Source of the DNA: an uncultured Bacillota bacterium
GTDB lineage: Bacteria > Bacillota > Clostridia > Christensenellales > UBA1242
Direction of reading: 5' to 3'
Length of the DNA stretch: 64,000 bases
Assembly (NCBI GenBank): GCA_900551705.1
Contig: URWY01000001.1
Span: forward strand, 62,001 to 126,000
A model generated the notes under the pieces. It did not search any database. It was not told the origin of the DNA and was given only the letters and a program-made list of their open reading frames with translations. Positions 32,829 through 46,600 of the stretch are shown piece by piece. How positions within the stretch are numbered: the first letter of the stretch is position 1; each line of letters begins with the position of its first letter. The position numbers were made by a program, and so were the translations under genes.

Positions 32829-33458
32829 TTATTTTGACTGTTCGGTTTGTTGTGGTTTTTGTTGCTGTTGTTGATAAGTTTGGTCAATCGCTCTTTGTTG
32901 AGCGGCTTTGATTTTGTCTTTATCATCCTTTGGAAGGTCTTTGTTAGGGGATAAAGGCTCGATGTTTAACTCTTCACATTTTTTATAGTACTCTTGCAAT
33001 TTTGGAGCATTGGCTTTAACCGCTGTTTTTTCGTCTTTAATAGCATAGTCTTCAAAAATATCTTTAAGTTCGCTGCCACCATAAACGAAACCGATTGACA
33101 CAACAGTTAATACCATAAGAATTGTTGCGAAAATGCCAAACCCAGTTGCAAATGCGCCGATTGTTAATGGAACTAAAATCCATGTTAAGACTTTTGCAAA
33201 ATAACTTGATGTTTCAAAATATTTTGACAATGTTTTGCATCTTGCTGATGATGTGAGATCAGGTTCTGGAAGGTCAGGAACTTTTGGCTCTTGTTCTTGC
33301 TCCTCTTTATCCTCTTTGTTTTCTTTTTCAGGTTGTTTATTGTTAAAGAAGTTTTTGTCGGCAGAGGTTATAGAAATTGCTTGTTGTCTAGCCTTTTGAG
33401 CTTCCAACTCTTTTTTCTTTTTTTCTTCCTCTTCTTTGATTAAATCTTGTTCAGCCAT
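32829..33458 (-). CDS. Small charged membrane protein, unknown function
   Basis: This is a 209-residue protein that I do not recognise. It has a charged, Lys/Glu-rich N-terminus (EEEEKKKKELEAQKARQQ), an acidic Pro-rich linker, a membrane helix pair (about 90-130: VLTWILVPLTIGAFATGFGI and FATILMVLTVVSIGFVYGG) and a C-terminal arm ending in a Gln-rich tail (QQQQQKPQQTEQSK). It shares its plan, though not obvious sequence, with the protein at 1390-3369. GGAGG lies before the ATG, and it has a perfect promoter and its own terminator. The helix hairpin suggests membrane association with both arms on the cytoplasmic side. Confidence 0.6.
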   Translation of the reverse strand: MAEQDLIKEEEEKKKKELEAQKARQQAISITSADKNFFNNKQPEKENKEDKEEQEQEPKVPDLPEPDLTSSARCKTLSKYFETSSYFAKVLTWILVPLTIGAFATGFGIFATILMVLTVVSIGFVYGGSELKDIFEDYAIKDEKTAVKANAPKLQEYYKKCEELNIEPLSPNKDLPKDDKDKIKAAQQRAIDQTYQQQQQKPQQTEQSK

Positions 33459-33482
33459 ATTCAGCCTCCTTAATTTAAAATA

Positions 33483-33511
33483 ATTATATACTACAAAACT
33501 ATATTTGTCAA
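33483..33511 (-). promoter_or_regulatory. Consensus promoter of the 32829-33458 gene
   Basis: On the minus strand TTGACA (33511-33506), a 17-base spacer and TATAAT (33488-33483). Confidence 0.85.
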
Positions 33512-33670
33512 TAGCTAAAATTAACTATGTGAAGAATAATTTTACTAGCAAATTAAATGCTAAAAATTAATTAAAAAAAATAAATAAAAATTAATAAAAA
33601 AATAACAAAAAATATCAAATTAAATGCAAATTAATTCAATTTTAATTATCGAAAAATGCTTAAAAATATA

Positions 33671-33706
33671 AAAAAAACGATTTTAAATTAAATATTTTTA
33701 AAATCG
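33671..33706 (-). terminator. Terminator of the TtcA-like gene
   Basis: CGATTTTAAA/TTTAAAATCG (33678-33687 with 33697-33706), followed on the minus strand by TTTTTTT. It lies 35 bases beyond the stop. The remaining 33512-33670 is A/T-rich with no clear signal. Confidence 0.75.
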
Positions 33707-33740
33707 CTACAAGTGCCTATTTTAAAGGCGAATAAATATA

Positions 33741-34460
33741 TTAATAATTAATTAAATTATTTCTTTCTGGATTTAAAATAGCATTTTTTATTTGTTTTTT
33801 TGCGTTTGGGAATTCTTGATCTAATTTTTTCAATAAATTTTTCATTTCTTCCCTTTTTGTTTTATGATTTGCAGGGCAAACATTTTTTAAAATTGGAAAA
33901 TCTTTTGTTGCATTTATAATTTCTTCTTCACTAACATATATTAGTGGTCTGATGGCAGTGATGTCGACATTAGATAAGTATGTTACAGGGGAGAAAGTGC
34001 TAAGTCGACCCTCAAAGAAAAGCGACAAGAAAAATGTTTCCATCAGGTCGTCACAATGGTGTGCAAGTGCGACTTTATTGCAGCCCAAACTTTTTGCTGT
34101 TGAGTTTAAAGTTCCTCGGCGCATTTTCGCACATAAACTGCAAGGATTTTTCTCTTTTCTCTCGTCAAAAACAACTTCAAAAATATCGGTTTTCTCTATA
34201 TATAACGGCACTTGTAGGCTCTCACAAAACTTTTTTAATCCATCAAAATTTTCTTTGCCTCCAGTTTGGTCAATCGTGATTGCTATAAGTTCAAAATTCT
34301 CACCAGAAAACTTTTGAAAAGCACTTAATGCGCTGAGCAGAGCAAGGCTATCTTTCCCACCAGAAAGGCCTACGGCAACCTTATCGCCGTTTTCTATCAT
34401 GTTAAATTTTTTTATCGCTTTGGTCATGCCAGAGACAATTTTTCTCATTTTATTTTCCAT
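33741..34460 (-). CDS. ttcA: TtcA-like tRNA thiolation PP-loop ATPase
   Basis: This is a 239-residue PP-loop enzyme. SGGKDS lies at 34-39, with VGLSGGKDSLALLSAL as context. CSLCAKMRRG provides the CxxC pair used for an iron-sulphur cluster and sulphur transfer in TtcA, and NKVALAHHCDDLMETFFLSL is the second conserved block. A third Cys follows in KNVCPANHK. TtcA makes 2-thiocytidine at position 32 of tRNAs; related enzymes thiolate other positions, so the exact tRNA target is not certain. No SD precedes the ATG at 34460. Confidence 0.85.
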   Translation of the reverse strand: MENKMRKIVSGMTKAIKKFNMIENGDKVAVGLSGGKDSLALLSALSAFQKFSGENFELIAITIDQTGGKENFDGLKKFCESLQVPLYIEKTDIFEVVFDERKEKNPCSLCAKMRRGTLNSTAKSLGCNKVALAHHCDDLMETFFLSLFFEGRLSTFSPVTYLSNVDITAIRPLIYVSEEEIINATKDFPILKNVCPANHKTKREEMKNLLKKLDQEFPNAKKQIKNAILNPERNNLINY

Positions 34461-34591
34461 GTAAATAAAAATACTAAAAAATTAGAAAAATAGCAACTTT
34501 TATTAGCAAAAATAATAATTTTTTTAATTTTTTTGTGATTAAAAATTATGTAAAAAAATGAAAAATTTTAAAGATATTTATATTATTTATT

Positions 34592-34621
34592 TTGAATTTT
34601 CTTTAATATGTTATATATTAT
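34592..34621 (+). promoter_or_regulatory. Candidate promoter of the giant lipoprotein operon
   Basis: TTGAAT (34592-34597), an 18-base spacer and TATTAT (34616-34621), with a further TATATATTATAAAT run around it. The 5' UTR is about 60 bases and ends in AAGGAGG (34675-34681). The rest of 34461-34590 is AT-rich and holds nothing else I can support. Confidence 0.4.
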
Positions 34622-34686
34622 AAATAATAATTCGATACATAATTAATAATTTTTAATTATTTACGGATATTATTAAGGAGGAAATC

Positions 34687-37600
34687 ATGAAAAAAATTGC
34701 TAAAATATTTACCTTTTTAATTTTAATTTTTTGTGGGGTTGTTTTTGCTTCCTGCGGCAAAGGTAGTGCAATGCCAACTATTTCTGCAAGCGAAACAAAT
34801 TTTGAAATTGTTATCGGAACAGATGAAAGCAAAACTTTTGATGTTACTTTGTCTGACTATGGCAACGGTAGTGACAGCGTCAGGGTTGAATCCTATGAGC
34901 AAAACAGAATCATAGACATCACAACCGAAAAAATTAGAGATGGTTTAACTAGAGTTACGGTTAAACCTCTTTATCCAGGAAAAGCAACAATCAAGATTTC
35001 TTCCATAACACATAACGCGAAACCAATTGAAGTTACTGTCAATGTTATATTGCCAGTTGGCGACATTGAAATTAACAAAACTTTAGAAAATAAACTTTAT
35101 GCCATTAAAGGTGAAAGTTTAGATTTTTCAAGTTTAGACCTTATCAACTACATGGCAATTTCAACAGGCATAGAAGGGCTTAAAAATGTTCAGACAAACC
35201 AAATCGGCGTTACATATACTCTTGAAAATGTTTTGGTTGATGATGGTGTGTCAATTGAAAACGGCAAACTTGTTGTTTCAGAAGGTTGCACTTTAAATGA
35301 AGTTGAAGTGAGAGCAACTTCTATTTACAATTCTGAAATAACAAAAACTTTTAAAGTTAAAATTTTAAATCCAATTACAAGCGCGGTTTATATCGACGGC
35401 AGCAAGGTTTTTGAAAATGGACTTTTGGTTGACGGCTCGGGCGACAGTTTTGCGTTTGAACTCTATCCAAGAGAAAGTGATGTGACAATGAGCCAAAAAG
35501 ATGTGCTTATTTATGTTAAAGCAGGTTCGGAAGCAGAATCTATCAATATTGAGAAAATCTTTGACGACACAAAATATGCTGTTGAACTTAAAAATTTAAC
35601 TTACGAAGACGGTATGTTTAAATATGCTTACACAATTTCAGCGCTTAACGCTGGATATTTGGAAGGTATTTCATTTAAAATTTCATACAAAGATTATACT
35701 CTTGGAGAAAATGGTAACGACTACTTTGTAAAAAGCGGCAATTTGTCTGTTGCATCATATAATCTTCCAAACTCAGTTTTGGTAAATGGTAATTCATCAA
35801 CAGCTAGCGGGCTAGATGTTCTTGTGTTTGAAAATATTGCGACCATCGGCAAGGGCACGCTTCTTGAATTTACTTTGTCACCATCAAATTTGGCGCCAGA
35901 ATTTGAGACAATCAGATTATGGGCAGAAAATTATAATAATTGCCCAGTTAGTTTTTATAAATTAAACGCTACAAGAACAAGTTACGAACTCGTTTTTGGC
36001 TATCCAAGAGATGCAAAAGACGGGGATACTTTTGTTTGCAGCGGCATTGACCATAACGGAAACGCATACTTTGATATGCCTGTTGGCACAAAATTATATG
36101 TTGTTAAAAATCAAAAATTTAACAAAACAGACAACACAAATGCAGTTATTTACGCTTCTTCTCTTAATTTTTACGATTTAGGCTTAGAAAGAAGCAAAAT
36201 TCAATTTAACATTAAAGTAAACCCAGGTGCAAGTTCGGTTAATAGAGTAAACTATGACGGAACAAACTTCACAATCGTTAATTCAAATTTAATTGTTTCA
36301 GAATTGGTTGAAAATTTTGACATTTATCTTGCAATTGCTCCAGAAAACTTCGATTTAGGCACTTCTTCAATTGTAAAACTAAAAAATTCTAACCTTGCCG
36401 ATGTTTCTGGATTGACGGTTGTTGGCTCAGACGAAAAATATTTGTATGTTAAATTTACTCTTTCACCTAAGAAATTAGGTTCAACAAAACTTACAATCTA
36501 TTTATGTGACGGCTTTGAAAAAGAGTTTGATTTGAAAATTATCTCAACTCTTGACGATATCACTATTGATGTTAGCAAAGAAACAGAAAGCATTGTTGAC
36601 TATAAAGAAAACTTAACAGGAAATATCGGCGAAGACTCATATTTAGTTCAAAAATTGGCTTTTAAAAGCGGAACAAGTATTCAACTTACAAAAACTGCAT
36701 ATCCATTTACAGCAGAATACATTCTTGAATATTCGTTCTATGACTTAACAACTGTTAAATCAATTTCGCAATTAACAATCAGTGACATATTTGAAAATGC
36801 AAATTTTGGTTTGACATCAGATATTTTGAATGTTGACACATTGAAAAATTATTCAATTATTCAAGCAAAAACATCTCAAAGTGCTGGAAAATCATTGATT
36901 AAAATTGATGTTAAAGGCAGAAATGCGGACGGAGATGGCTACGAACATGATGCGTCACACACTTTCTATTTTGTAGTTGAAATTTATAAAGGTGTGGACG
37001 GCTTTGAAATTTCTTCAAATGTTCATGAAATCTATTCTTATGAAACTTTGGGTGACAGAAACGCTGGAAAATCAAAATGTGAATTTAGCGTAACTCTCCA
37101 ATCAAGATTTGGTTTGCCAACATACTTAAACGCACTTGAATTGTATTATGGCACTGAACTTGTTGAATTTAACGATGCAAATCGTGCTGTTTTGAAATAT
37201 GAAGGCAAAGACATTGTTGTAATAACAAGAAATTTGGACGGCAATGTGTGGACATATAGCGTTCAAGCATTGACAAGCGATGTTCAAAATCTTGTTTTCG
37301 TGCTTAAACTTGTTGAAGCAAACGAAAGCAAGGTTATTGGCGGTGTGGTTCGTGTTGTTGTGAAAGACGCTGTTGAAATTGAAGATATTGAAATAGTCAA
37401 TGTCGATTTAAATGATGGAATATATATCGAAAATAATAACTTTGAAGGCGATAAAAAAGAAGCAACCTTTGAAATTAAATATAATTTATACACAAAAGAT
37501 GGCTCAGAACCTTTAAATACTGGCTTAGAATTTGAATTATCAAGCAATTTAATTGCTCTTGGCGTAAAAATTGATGCAAATGGAAAAATTACAGTTCCAG

Positions 37601-40600
37601 CAGGAGTTGGTGGAAACGGTAAAGTTTTAATTTATCCATCTAGCAACTATTTTGCATCGTCAAATGGAATGCAAGAAGGTTCTAAACCTTTTGTTACAAT
37701 CAATATTGCAATAGCAAACGGCGAAAGTGAAGAAACTGCGATTAGAATTGATAGTCAAGATAAAATTGATTATTTGAAAAAAGCGCCAACAAAACATTAT
37801 TTATTGGCTGGAAATTTTGTTTTATCAGAAACAATGGGGGAATTTACAGGTGGAATTTACGGACTATTTAACGGCAGAAATTCAACATTAAATGTAACAT
37901 CAACAATGTTTACAAAATTTGCTGGAATTATCAAAAATGTTGATGTTACTGGAAATATTAGCGCAAAAACTGAAAATTTAGGCATAATTGCGTATGAAAA
38001 CTATGGAACTATTGAAAATGTTAATGTTTCAAATTTTGTAATTAATAATACAAAAACAGATTCTTATGTAGGTGTTTTGGTTGGCAAAAACTACGGAAGC
38101 ATCACAGGTGGAGAAATAGTTGCAACTGTTAAAGGCCTTTATGTCGGCGGTGTTGTTGGCTTAAATGGAAAAATAACAGAAAATGCAGGAACTGAAAACG
38201 AAAAAACATATGTTGGCACAATTTCTGATGTGCTATTTGCTGGAAATATTTCTGCATCAAATAACGCAGGTGGAATTGCGGCAGAAAATGAAGGAACAAT
38301 CAAAAATTGCAAAATTGAAAAATGGAGCAATAATAAAGACGCATTTATAAGCGCAAACGAAAATGCAAACGGCTATTTTGGTGCGATTGCAGGCGTTTCA
38401 AGTGGCGAAATTTCACAAACTTACGCTTATTCTTACAATGATACAAAGTATGATGTTAGTGCAAACGCTAATGTTATAGTTGGCGGACTTGTTGGTTGCG
38501 TAACTGGCGGAGTTGTTTCAGAATGTATGACAAACTTCTCACTTGAGGGCAATGGCGAAAAAGTTGGCGCTCTTGTTGGCGAAATCGAAAATGGTTCAGT
38601 TGTAAATTGCTATACATTAAGCAAAGTTTCAAATGCGTCAGCAAAAGCTTTGGCTATTAGTGGTGAAGATAAAATTTCAAATTCATATTCTCGCGCTTAT
38701 TATGTTGAAAATGGTACAAATACATATTTAAAACAAACTGGTGGCGAAAAAGTTTTCGTAGCAGGGGATTATGACACATTAACAAATTTCAATCTTGCTT
38801 TACAAAATAATCTTAAAGATGAAAATTTGTGGGGATACGATGCAAGTATCAACAATGGTTCGTTATATCTTGTTAATGCAAGCGCTCCAAAAGTTGTTGA
38901 CAAAATCAATATAAATATCAACGAAACAGATAGTTCAAAATATATGTATTCTGAAAAAGATGGAACGATTAATATCGTCATGTATTTATATAAAGTGCTT
39001 GAAAGTTTGTCAGACGGCGTTGCAAAATCACAATTAAATAACTTAAATATTATTTCACTTGAAGAAATCTTCGGTAAAAACAACAATTTATTGTTCAATT
39101 TAACGGCTTCTTCTTCAATTTCTTTTGTTGGAAATGAACTTAGAATTTCAGGTGTTGGCAAAACAGAAGTAAATGTTACATCTAAATACGCAAGCACATC
39201 TTGCAGAGAACAAAAAATTGTGTTCTATGTAATTTATCCAATTCAAGATTTCAATTTATATCATGGTTCTTCATCAATGAACCCATCAACAATTATTAAA
39301 AATGGCGATGTTGACCAAGTTGGATATTCAAAAACAGAAACATACGCATCAAATGTTAAAGCAACAGTTCTTTTAAATGGTGCAAATTACTCAATATTTA
39401 CTAACTTATTCGCAATAGGTTTTGAAATTAAATCAGGAGAAAATGATGCAAACCGCATTTTAAATGGCGTTGGCTCAATTTACAATAATAAAGGAAATTC
39501 AAGTTTTGATGACAGTTATAAGTTTATTTCAGAAGGAACTTATACTTTATCGCCAAGCAATTATACATTTAACGAGAATGAAGACGAAAGATTTACAATC
39601 GAAACAATCTTGGCGCTTCAAAATAATGGTCTTGGAACATACCTTGGAAATATTAAAGATTCTGATTTTGACATAATAAATGAATTAATTTCAAAGAATT
39701 TTAACAAAAATTACGAAGTTCAAGTTGTAAGAGGCGCAAGCAGAATTCAAACAACATTAACAGATAGTGAACTTTCACCATCAAATGTGTTGAATTTTGA
39801 TGTTGTGGCAATTTCTGATAAAAAAGACGAAAATATCATTGTTGAAATTTATGAAAACGATATGTTAGTTGGTGCATCTAATACAAGAGATGAAAAAGCA
39901 ATTTTTGATGTAACAGCAGTTAAATCAACAAAAGTTGGCAATAATCACAACTTTAATGTTTATGTATCTGTAAAAAGTGATATTAGAAAAACAATATCAA
40001 AAGTAAGAGAATTTAAAATTAAAATTTCAGATTCAGAAAGTAAAGTTGTTTCAACATTGAATTTGACATTAATACCACAAGAAGTTGTAAGCATTTCGCA
40101 ATCACATTATGCAGCGGATAATACTAAATCAAATGGTTTTACAATCAATACAAACCCAACAACTGTTTTAAGACCTGGTAAAAATGGCTTACTTGCAATC
40201 AATTTGTATCCAGATTATGCGGCATATAGCAAAATTGAAATTGAAAGTGCGGTTGTAAATGGCGAATATTATGTTTTGTTTGAACAAATGATTAATTCGC
40301 AAAATAACGACTATATTAACGCTAGCGGAACAATTGGTTATAGTTCAGAACGCAACACAAATAAACTCACAATTTATCATTCAGAACAACTTGCAAAAGA
40401 TAATGGAATGATTTATGTTAGAACAAAAATTGTTGATACTGTTAAAGAGGGTGTTTATTTCCCAATTACAATCAAAGTTTATCCAGCAGATCCAACAAAA
40501 GAAGTTAAGACAACAACAATTGTTCTTTCCGCTGAAACAATAAATAAAGCACAAATTACAGTTGACGGCAAGAAAGACGCGGTTATTTCTCGCGGAAACT

Positions 40601-43600
40601 ATGTTGATTTTGAAGTTGCAGTTAATGAAGACCAGGAACTTAGAGATATCCGTTGTGTTAATTATGAACAATCTAAGTTGGGTGGAGATTATATCAATAT
40701 TGTTTACAACACTGCTGAATATGAGATTAGAGATGGCAAAAAGATTTATTCTGGAAGAATTAGAGCAGGTTTAAACGCAGAAATTAACGGTGATGGCAAA
40801 GTTGTTATTCAAACAATTATGAGAAAAATGATTAATGGAAAACTTGAACCAGAATATGATTCCATTACTTTAAGTATTGTTGATTTCACTGTTGACGGAA
40901 TGTATATTGAAGGAAAGGCTGAAGATGATAATGTTTTTGTTGCACCAATTCAATTGAGACAAGATTTAACTTTTGGCTTTAAACTTTCGTCAACACCAGC
41001 GTATAACAGCGCAAGCCAAGACGAACAAGATGCGGCACATAGAATTGCTAAAAATAAGGAATTTTTCCTTAAAAATATTGCTTTGAATATTAATTATAAA
41101 TCAAACGACAATAATACTGATTATAACTATTTATACACATTTAATAAAGATAAATTAACTTTCTCAAATAACACGATTGAGCAAACTGGGGAAGGCGAGA
41201 ATAAACAAAATAAAAATGGTTATAGTTTTGGTCTTTCAGAAAATGGAGAAATAAATGCAAATTTAGCATACAATTTGTATTATAAAAATTCAGATACTAG
41301 TTATTTTGATGAAAACGGCGTCAAAAACACAAATAACTACTTTGATGTGATTGTTGACAAAGATGAAAATGATAAACCTTTATCATCAAGAACATTCTCA
41401 ATTAATGGTTTGCGTAGCGGTAATATTCCAATGCAAATTAAAATTGCATACACTCTTCCTGGCGACCACAATGTTATTAATTACTTCACTTATGACTTTA
41501 CAATTAAAGTTCAAATATATGAAGATGAAGACACACCAATAGCAATTAAAACGGAAGAAGAGTTTATCAGATATATGAACTCAACTACAACTGAAAGTGG
41601 CGAGCCAGCAAACTATATTTTGATGAACGACTTGTATTTGACGGATTTCACACCTATTGCAAACACAGACATGATTGCATCGTTGGACGGCAATAATAAG
41701 ATAATTACAATTAGAAACTTTAACATTTCTTCAATGTTAAATAACAATTCAAATCAAACATTGAATTTGGCGTTATTCCAAAATGTTGGTGAAAATACAA
41801 CTCTCAAAAACTTAACAATCAACTTGTATGAACTTGAAGATATTATTATTAATGAAGATTTAGTTTCAAACGCTAACATTGCAGGTTTGTTTATTGAAAA
41901 CTACGGAATTATTTACAACTGTGAAGTTACAGCACTTAACTTAGCAAAAGCCTATAACACAGATGTTTTGAAAAAAGCAGGCATTGTATCTTCATCTGTT
42001 GATCAAGATTTAAACAAAGCATATCGTTTTGCATCTCATTCAGACGGAAATGGTATCAGAGTTTATTTCAGTGCTGAAAATCATGGAAAATTGAAGAAAG
42101 ACAGCACAACAGTTCAAATTGCTGGTCTTGGTATCACAAATTTTGCCGCTGGTAGAATTACAAACAGCCGTGTTGGAAATACAACATTCACAAAAGTGTT
42201 TATGACAGACATTGCTCAAAACAAGTCGGCAGATTATAGTTTTGCAGCAGAACACTTGACACTTCTTGGTCAAGCAGATATTGCAGGTGTTGTTTTAAGA
42301 AATGGAGGCGTTATTGCTTCGTCATTCTTCTCAAATGGCTATATCACAAACTTGGCTGTTTCTGGAACAGCATCGAAAACAGCAGGATTTGCTATTTATA
42401 ACGAATTTGGTGGAATAATCACTGGAAGTTATGTAAAATCTTTCAAAAAAGCCACAGAAATCAATAGTAAATACTGCACAGACGGCGGAATTTACGCAGA
42501 AGGCATTTCAGCAGGATTTGTTTATGAAAACAGTTCTAAGATATCAGATTGCTATGCAAACTTGCTTTTAGGTGGTAGTTTGTCTGGCAGATTGGTTTCA
42601 GGATTTGTTTATTCAAATACAACAACTGGCGAAGTTGAAAGATGTTATTCAGCAGCAACAATTACAGGTAAATTAACAACTCGTATGCCATTCTCAGGCA
42701 ACAATGCTAGGGGTGACAGCATGCAACTTGGCAAATTTACAAATTGTTACTACTATGTTCAAAATTATGATACAGAAACACTTCTTGAAGAAAAATATTC
42801 AACAGGTGCATATGCAATTTTGGCATCATTAGTAGATAGTGATTTGTTATATGGTTTTGCATACACAAGCGACTCAAAAGAACTTATCGGCTCTGCAGTT
42901 GACGGCGTTTGGAGATATGTAAATGGCGAAATCACACTTACATCAGCAAACGAAGTTGCAATTTCAGTTAGATATTTAATTGAAAATTATAACGGACAAG
43001 AAGGTGCAAGAAGATTCCCTTATGTTTCAGGATATGAATATGGTTCTTCTAAGAACCCAATAATTATAAGAACAGCAGACGAATTTAACAGAGCATTTGG
43101 TCAAGAAACAGGCTTAAAAGAAAATGCTTACTATGCAATTAGTCAAAAATATAACAAAAATGACGGAACAGTATTTGGAAATTACAGGTTAATTTCACAT
43201 ATTGACTTTAATAATTTACAAAACATTGCAGCGACAAAAGTTGCATCTTCTCTCATGACTTTAACTGGAAAATCAACAGCACAAGGCGGAATTTTTGACG
43301 GCAATGGTTTAACAATCTCTAATGTTGAAATCGCTTTAAGTGAACATACAAGCGTTGGACTATTCAGCCAAATTGTATCTGGCGCAGTTTTCAAAAATGT
43401 AAACCTTACAGTAAAACAAGTTAGTGCAGGTAACGGCGTTACAGTTGGCGGCGTTACAGGTCTTGTATATTCATCATCACTTATCAATATTGATTTGCAA
43501 GCAACAAACTTGAAGGGCGAAAATCGTTCCGAAATCAATGGCGTAAATGTCATTGGTGGTATTGTTGGTGTTGTTCAAGGTGACAGCAAGTTGTCTAACC

Positions 43601-46600
43601 TTTCTTCATCAATTTCAGTTATTTCAAATTATCGTGGCGATAGCGAATATAAACGCAGTCAAACCGAATTCTCAGATTTGAGTTACGCAGGCGGTATCGC
43701 TGGTATTATTGATATCTTCAAATCAGCAGGTGAAAGCACTGTTTCAGTTTCAACTGCACAAGTGAACAAATTAGCAGTTTCAGGCGAATCAATCATCGTT
43801 GAAGCATTCTATGTTGGCGGCGTTGTTGGTTATGTTGGCGAAAGCACAAAAGTATCAGATATTCGCTTTGAAATCTCTGGTTCTGCAAACTTTGACCAAA
43901 AAATCAATTCAACAGGCTCAACAGCAGGCGGTATTGTTGGTGTTAACAAAGGCGATTTGTCAGAAATAAGAATTGAACATGAAGACGATATTCAAAAGCA
44001 AATTGAAGATTCAATCGCTGGCTATAACAAAAATGGCTCATCAAGATATGGTAATACAACATTGTTTGGCGATGTTATAACAACAAACGATGTTAAAGTT
44101 CAATATGTTGGCGGCCTTGTTGGTCAAATGATTTCAGGAAACTTATTAAATAGTTACGCAAAAGTTGATGTTTCATTAAGTTCAGCGGAATATGCGGGCG
44201 GTTTAATTGGTTACAATAACTCTAACGGAATTTTTGACCAAGTTTATGCACTTGGCGATGTTGACGGCTCAACGGCAGGTGGTTTGATTGGCTTGAATGA
44301 AGGTTCAACAACAATCAAGCACGCAGTTGCAATCAACTTCTATTCAAAACAAAACAGCAACTTGTTAGAAGCGTTGGAACAAGTATCAAATTCAAATAGT
44401 TTTGATTTGTCCAAAGCAGATAAAACAATCGATGAAGAAAATAACTTAATTTTAACAACAAATTTTGGTAATTTAAATGTTCAATATAAATTTGAGCCAC
44501 AAGTAAGAGAAAATGCTTTATCAATTTCCACTGTTAAGCCTTTTGGCAATAATTCTTTAATTATTGTTAGAATTAATAATGAATACTTTATTAGGACTGG
44601 CGCAGGAATTTCAGATAACTGGACAATAAATACAGATTCAAATTACGAAAAGAGTTACAACCAAGATGGCAACACGCTTTATGTGAAAGATGGAAGATTA
44701 TATAAAACATATAATACAGCAAATAATAAATTGTCTAATGAAATTACAAATTTTGCTCCAACATACTATTTAGAATCAATTTCGATTTCTGAAAATGGAG
44801 TAGACATCTTAACTGCAACAGCCAGACAAAATCAATTAGATGCAAATGGCAACATTATTTCATTTAATGTAAATAATATCGGCAGTTTGGTTGGTAAAAA
44901 ATTAACCGAGCTTCGTATAGGTGTTGAAGTTTTTGCAAACAAATCATTTACATTTAATAATGTTAAATTAATATTAAATAATAATAACATTAATAATGTT
45001 AAAGATTTAATCAAGAACTTAGACAACTATGGTGGCGTTGCAGCAGACGGAGCACTCTTAAATAGAATGTTCTTGGCAGCAAACGATGCTTGGGATGCTA
45101 ATATGTGGGCAAAAGACTCTGATGATATGCTTCCATATCTCATCTTTGGTGTTGTTTCAAAAGTCTTATATATTGAAAAACCAAAAGATTTTGAAAGACT
45201 TTGGAAATATTCAGGAGAAGGATATGTTGTAATTATTGGCGATGACCCAGCAACAGCATTTAACCCATATAAATATGATCCAAAAGATTCTTCAACTTTT
45301 GGAGAATTTACGAGCGCAGACCTTGCAGGTTTATCTGTTGGTCAAAATGAATTGTATTTCAATTTATCAGGAATTCAAGAAACATTTGTTCCATCAGAAT
45401 TTAAAGGAACACTTTATGGCGAAAGAGAAGGCGTAAAATATTACATTAATGGCTTGACTGAAAAATCATTGTTCAGCAAGGTTAACGGCGGTGTAATTAG
45501 AAATATTGCATTTGGTTATGAAGATGAAACAAAACAAAACAGCAATGTTCATGCAACTACGCTTCTTGCAGACAACATCACAAGTAATGCACTTATTGAA
45601 AATATTACAGTAAAAAAGATATCATTAAACATCAAAACATCAGGCGGCAATGTTGGTGTTTTGGCAAACACAATAGATGGCATTGAAAATCTTAAAGATA
45701 TTCATTTCGATAATGTAATTTTAACATTAGAAAATGAAAACAATAATGAAAATAAAGATGAACAAGCAAAAGTAAAAGCTGGTATGCTCTCAGGTGAATT
45801 GAGTGCAGGTGAAATGAGTGCAGTTGCTATTATTGAAAATGTTACTTTTACAAATAGTAAAATTAATATTCAAGGCGCTAAATATAATCAAGTTTGTGTT
45901 GGTTATTTAGCAGGTCATTTAACTGACTCAAAAAGTTTGATAACAAAATCTGAGGTTACAGTTACAGATTGTTCAATTAGTATTAATTCTGATATGACTA
46001 ATGACGCCTATGTCGGCGGATATTTCGGCAAATCAGATACTAGCACAACTATAAATGACACTGATAAAGCTTATGATGGAATTAAAAATGTAACTATTGA
46101 TTTTTCAGGAGTTCAAACTGGAAAAGTTTATGCTGGCTTGATGTTTGGTAAAGGACAAAATATAGTCATTCAAAGCGGCATGAATTTAACTGGCGAAATC
46201 AAAAATGGTTCAAATTACGCTTTTGCCTATGTCGGCGGACTTGCTGGCGAAGCAAACGGCGAATTTAGCAACATTAAAATCAATGCAAAAGATAAGAATT
46301 TAACAAATGTTAAAGTTAAATCAAATAACACATTTACATCTACAATCGGCGGTTTAATTGGACATACAAGTGGCTTAACAACAATTAATGAAGAAAATAA
46401 CATTTATGGCAACATTTTAGTAAATAATTCAATCGAAAATAGCGAAAATAGCAGCTTTGTTGCAGTTGGTGGAGTTATTGGGTCAATCGGTGCTGGACTT
46501 ACAATTAATGCGACACTCACAGTCGGCTCAGGCGATGCAACAAAAAATAACGAAATAAAAGTTACCTCTGGCGTTAATGACAATTACACAGGCGGTGTTG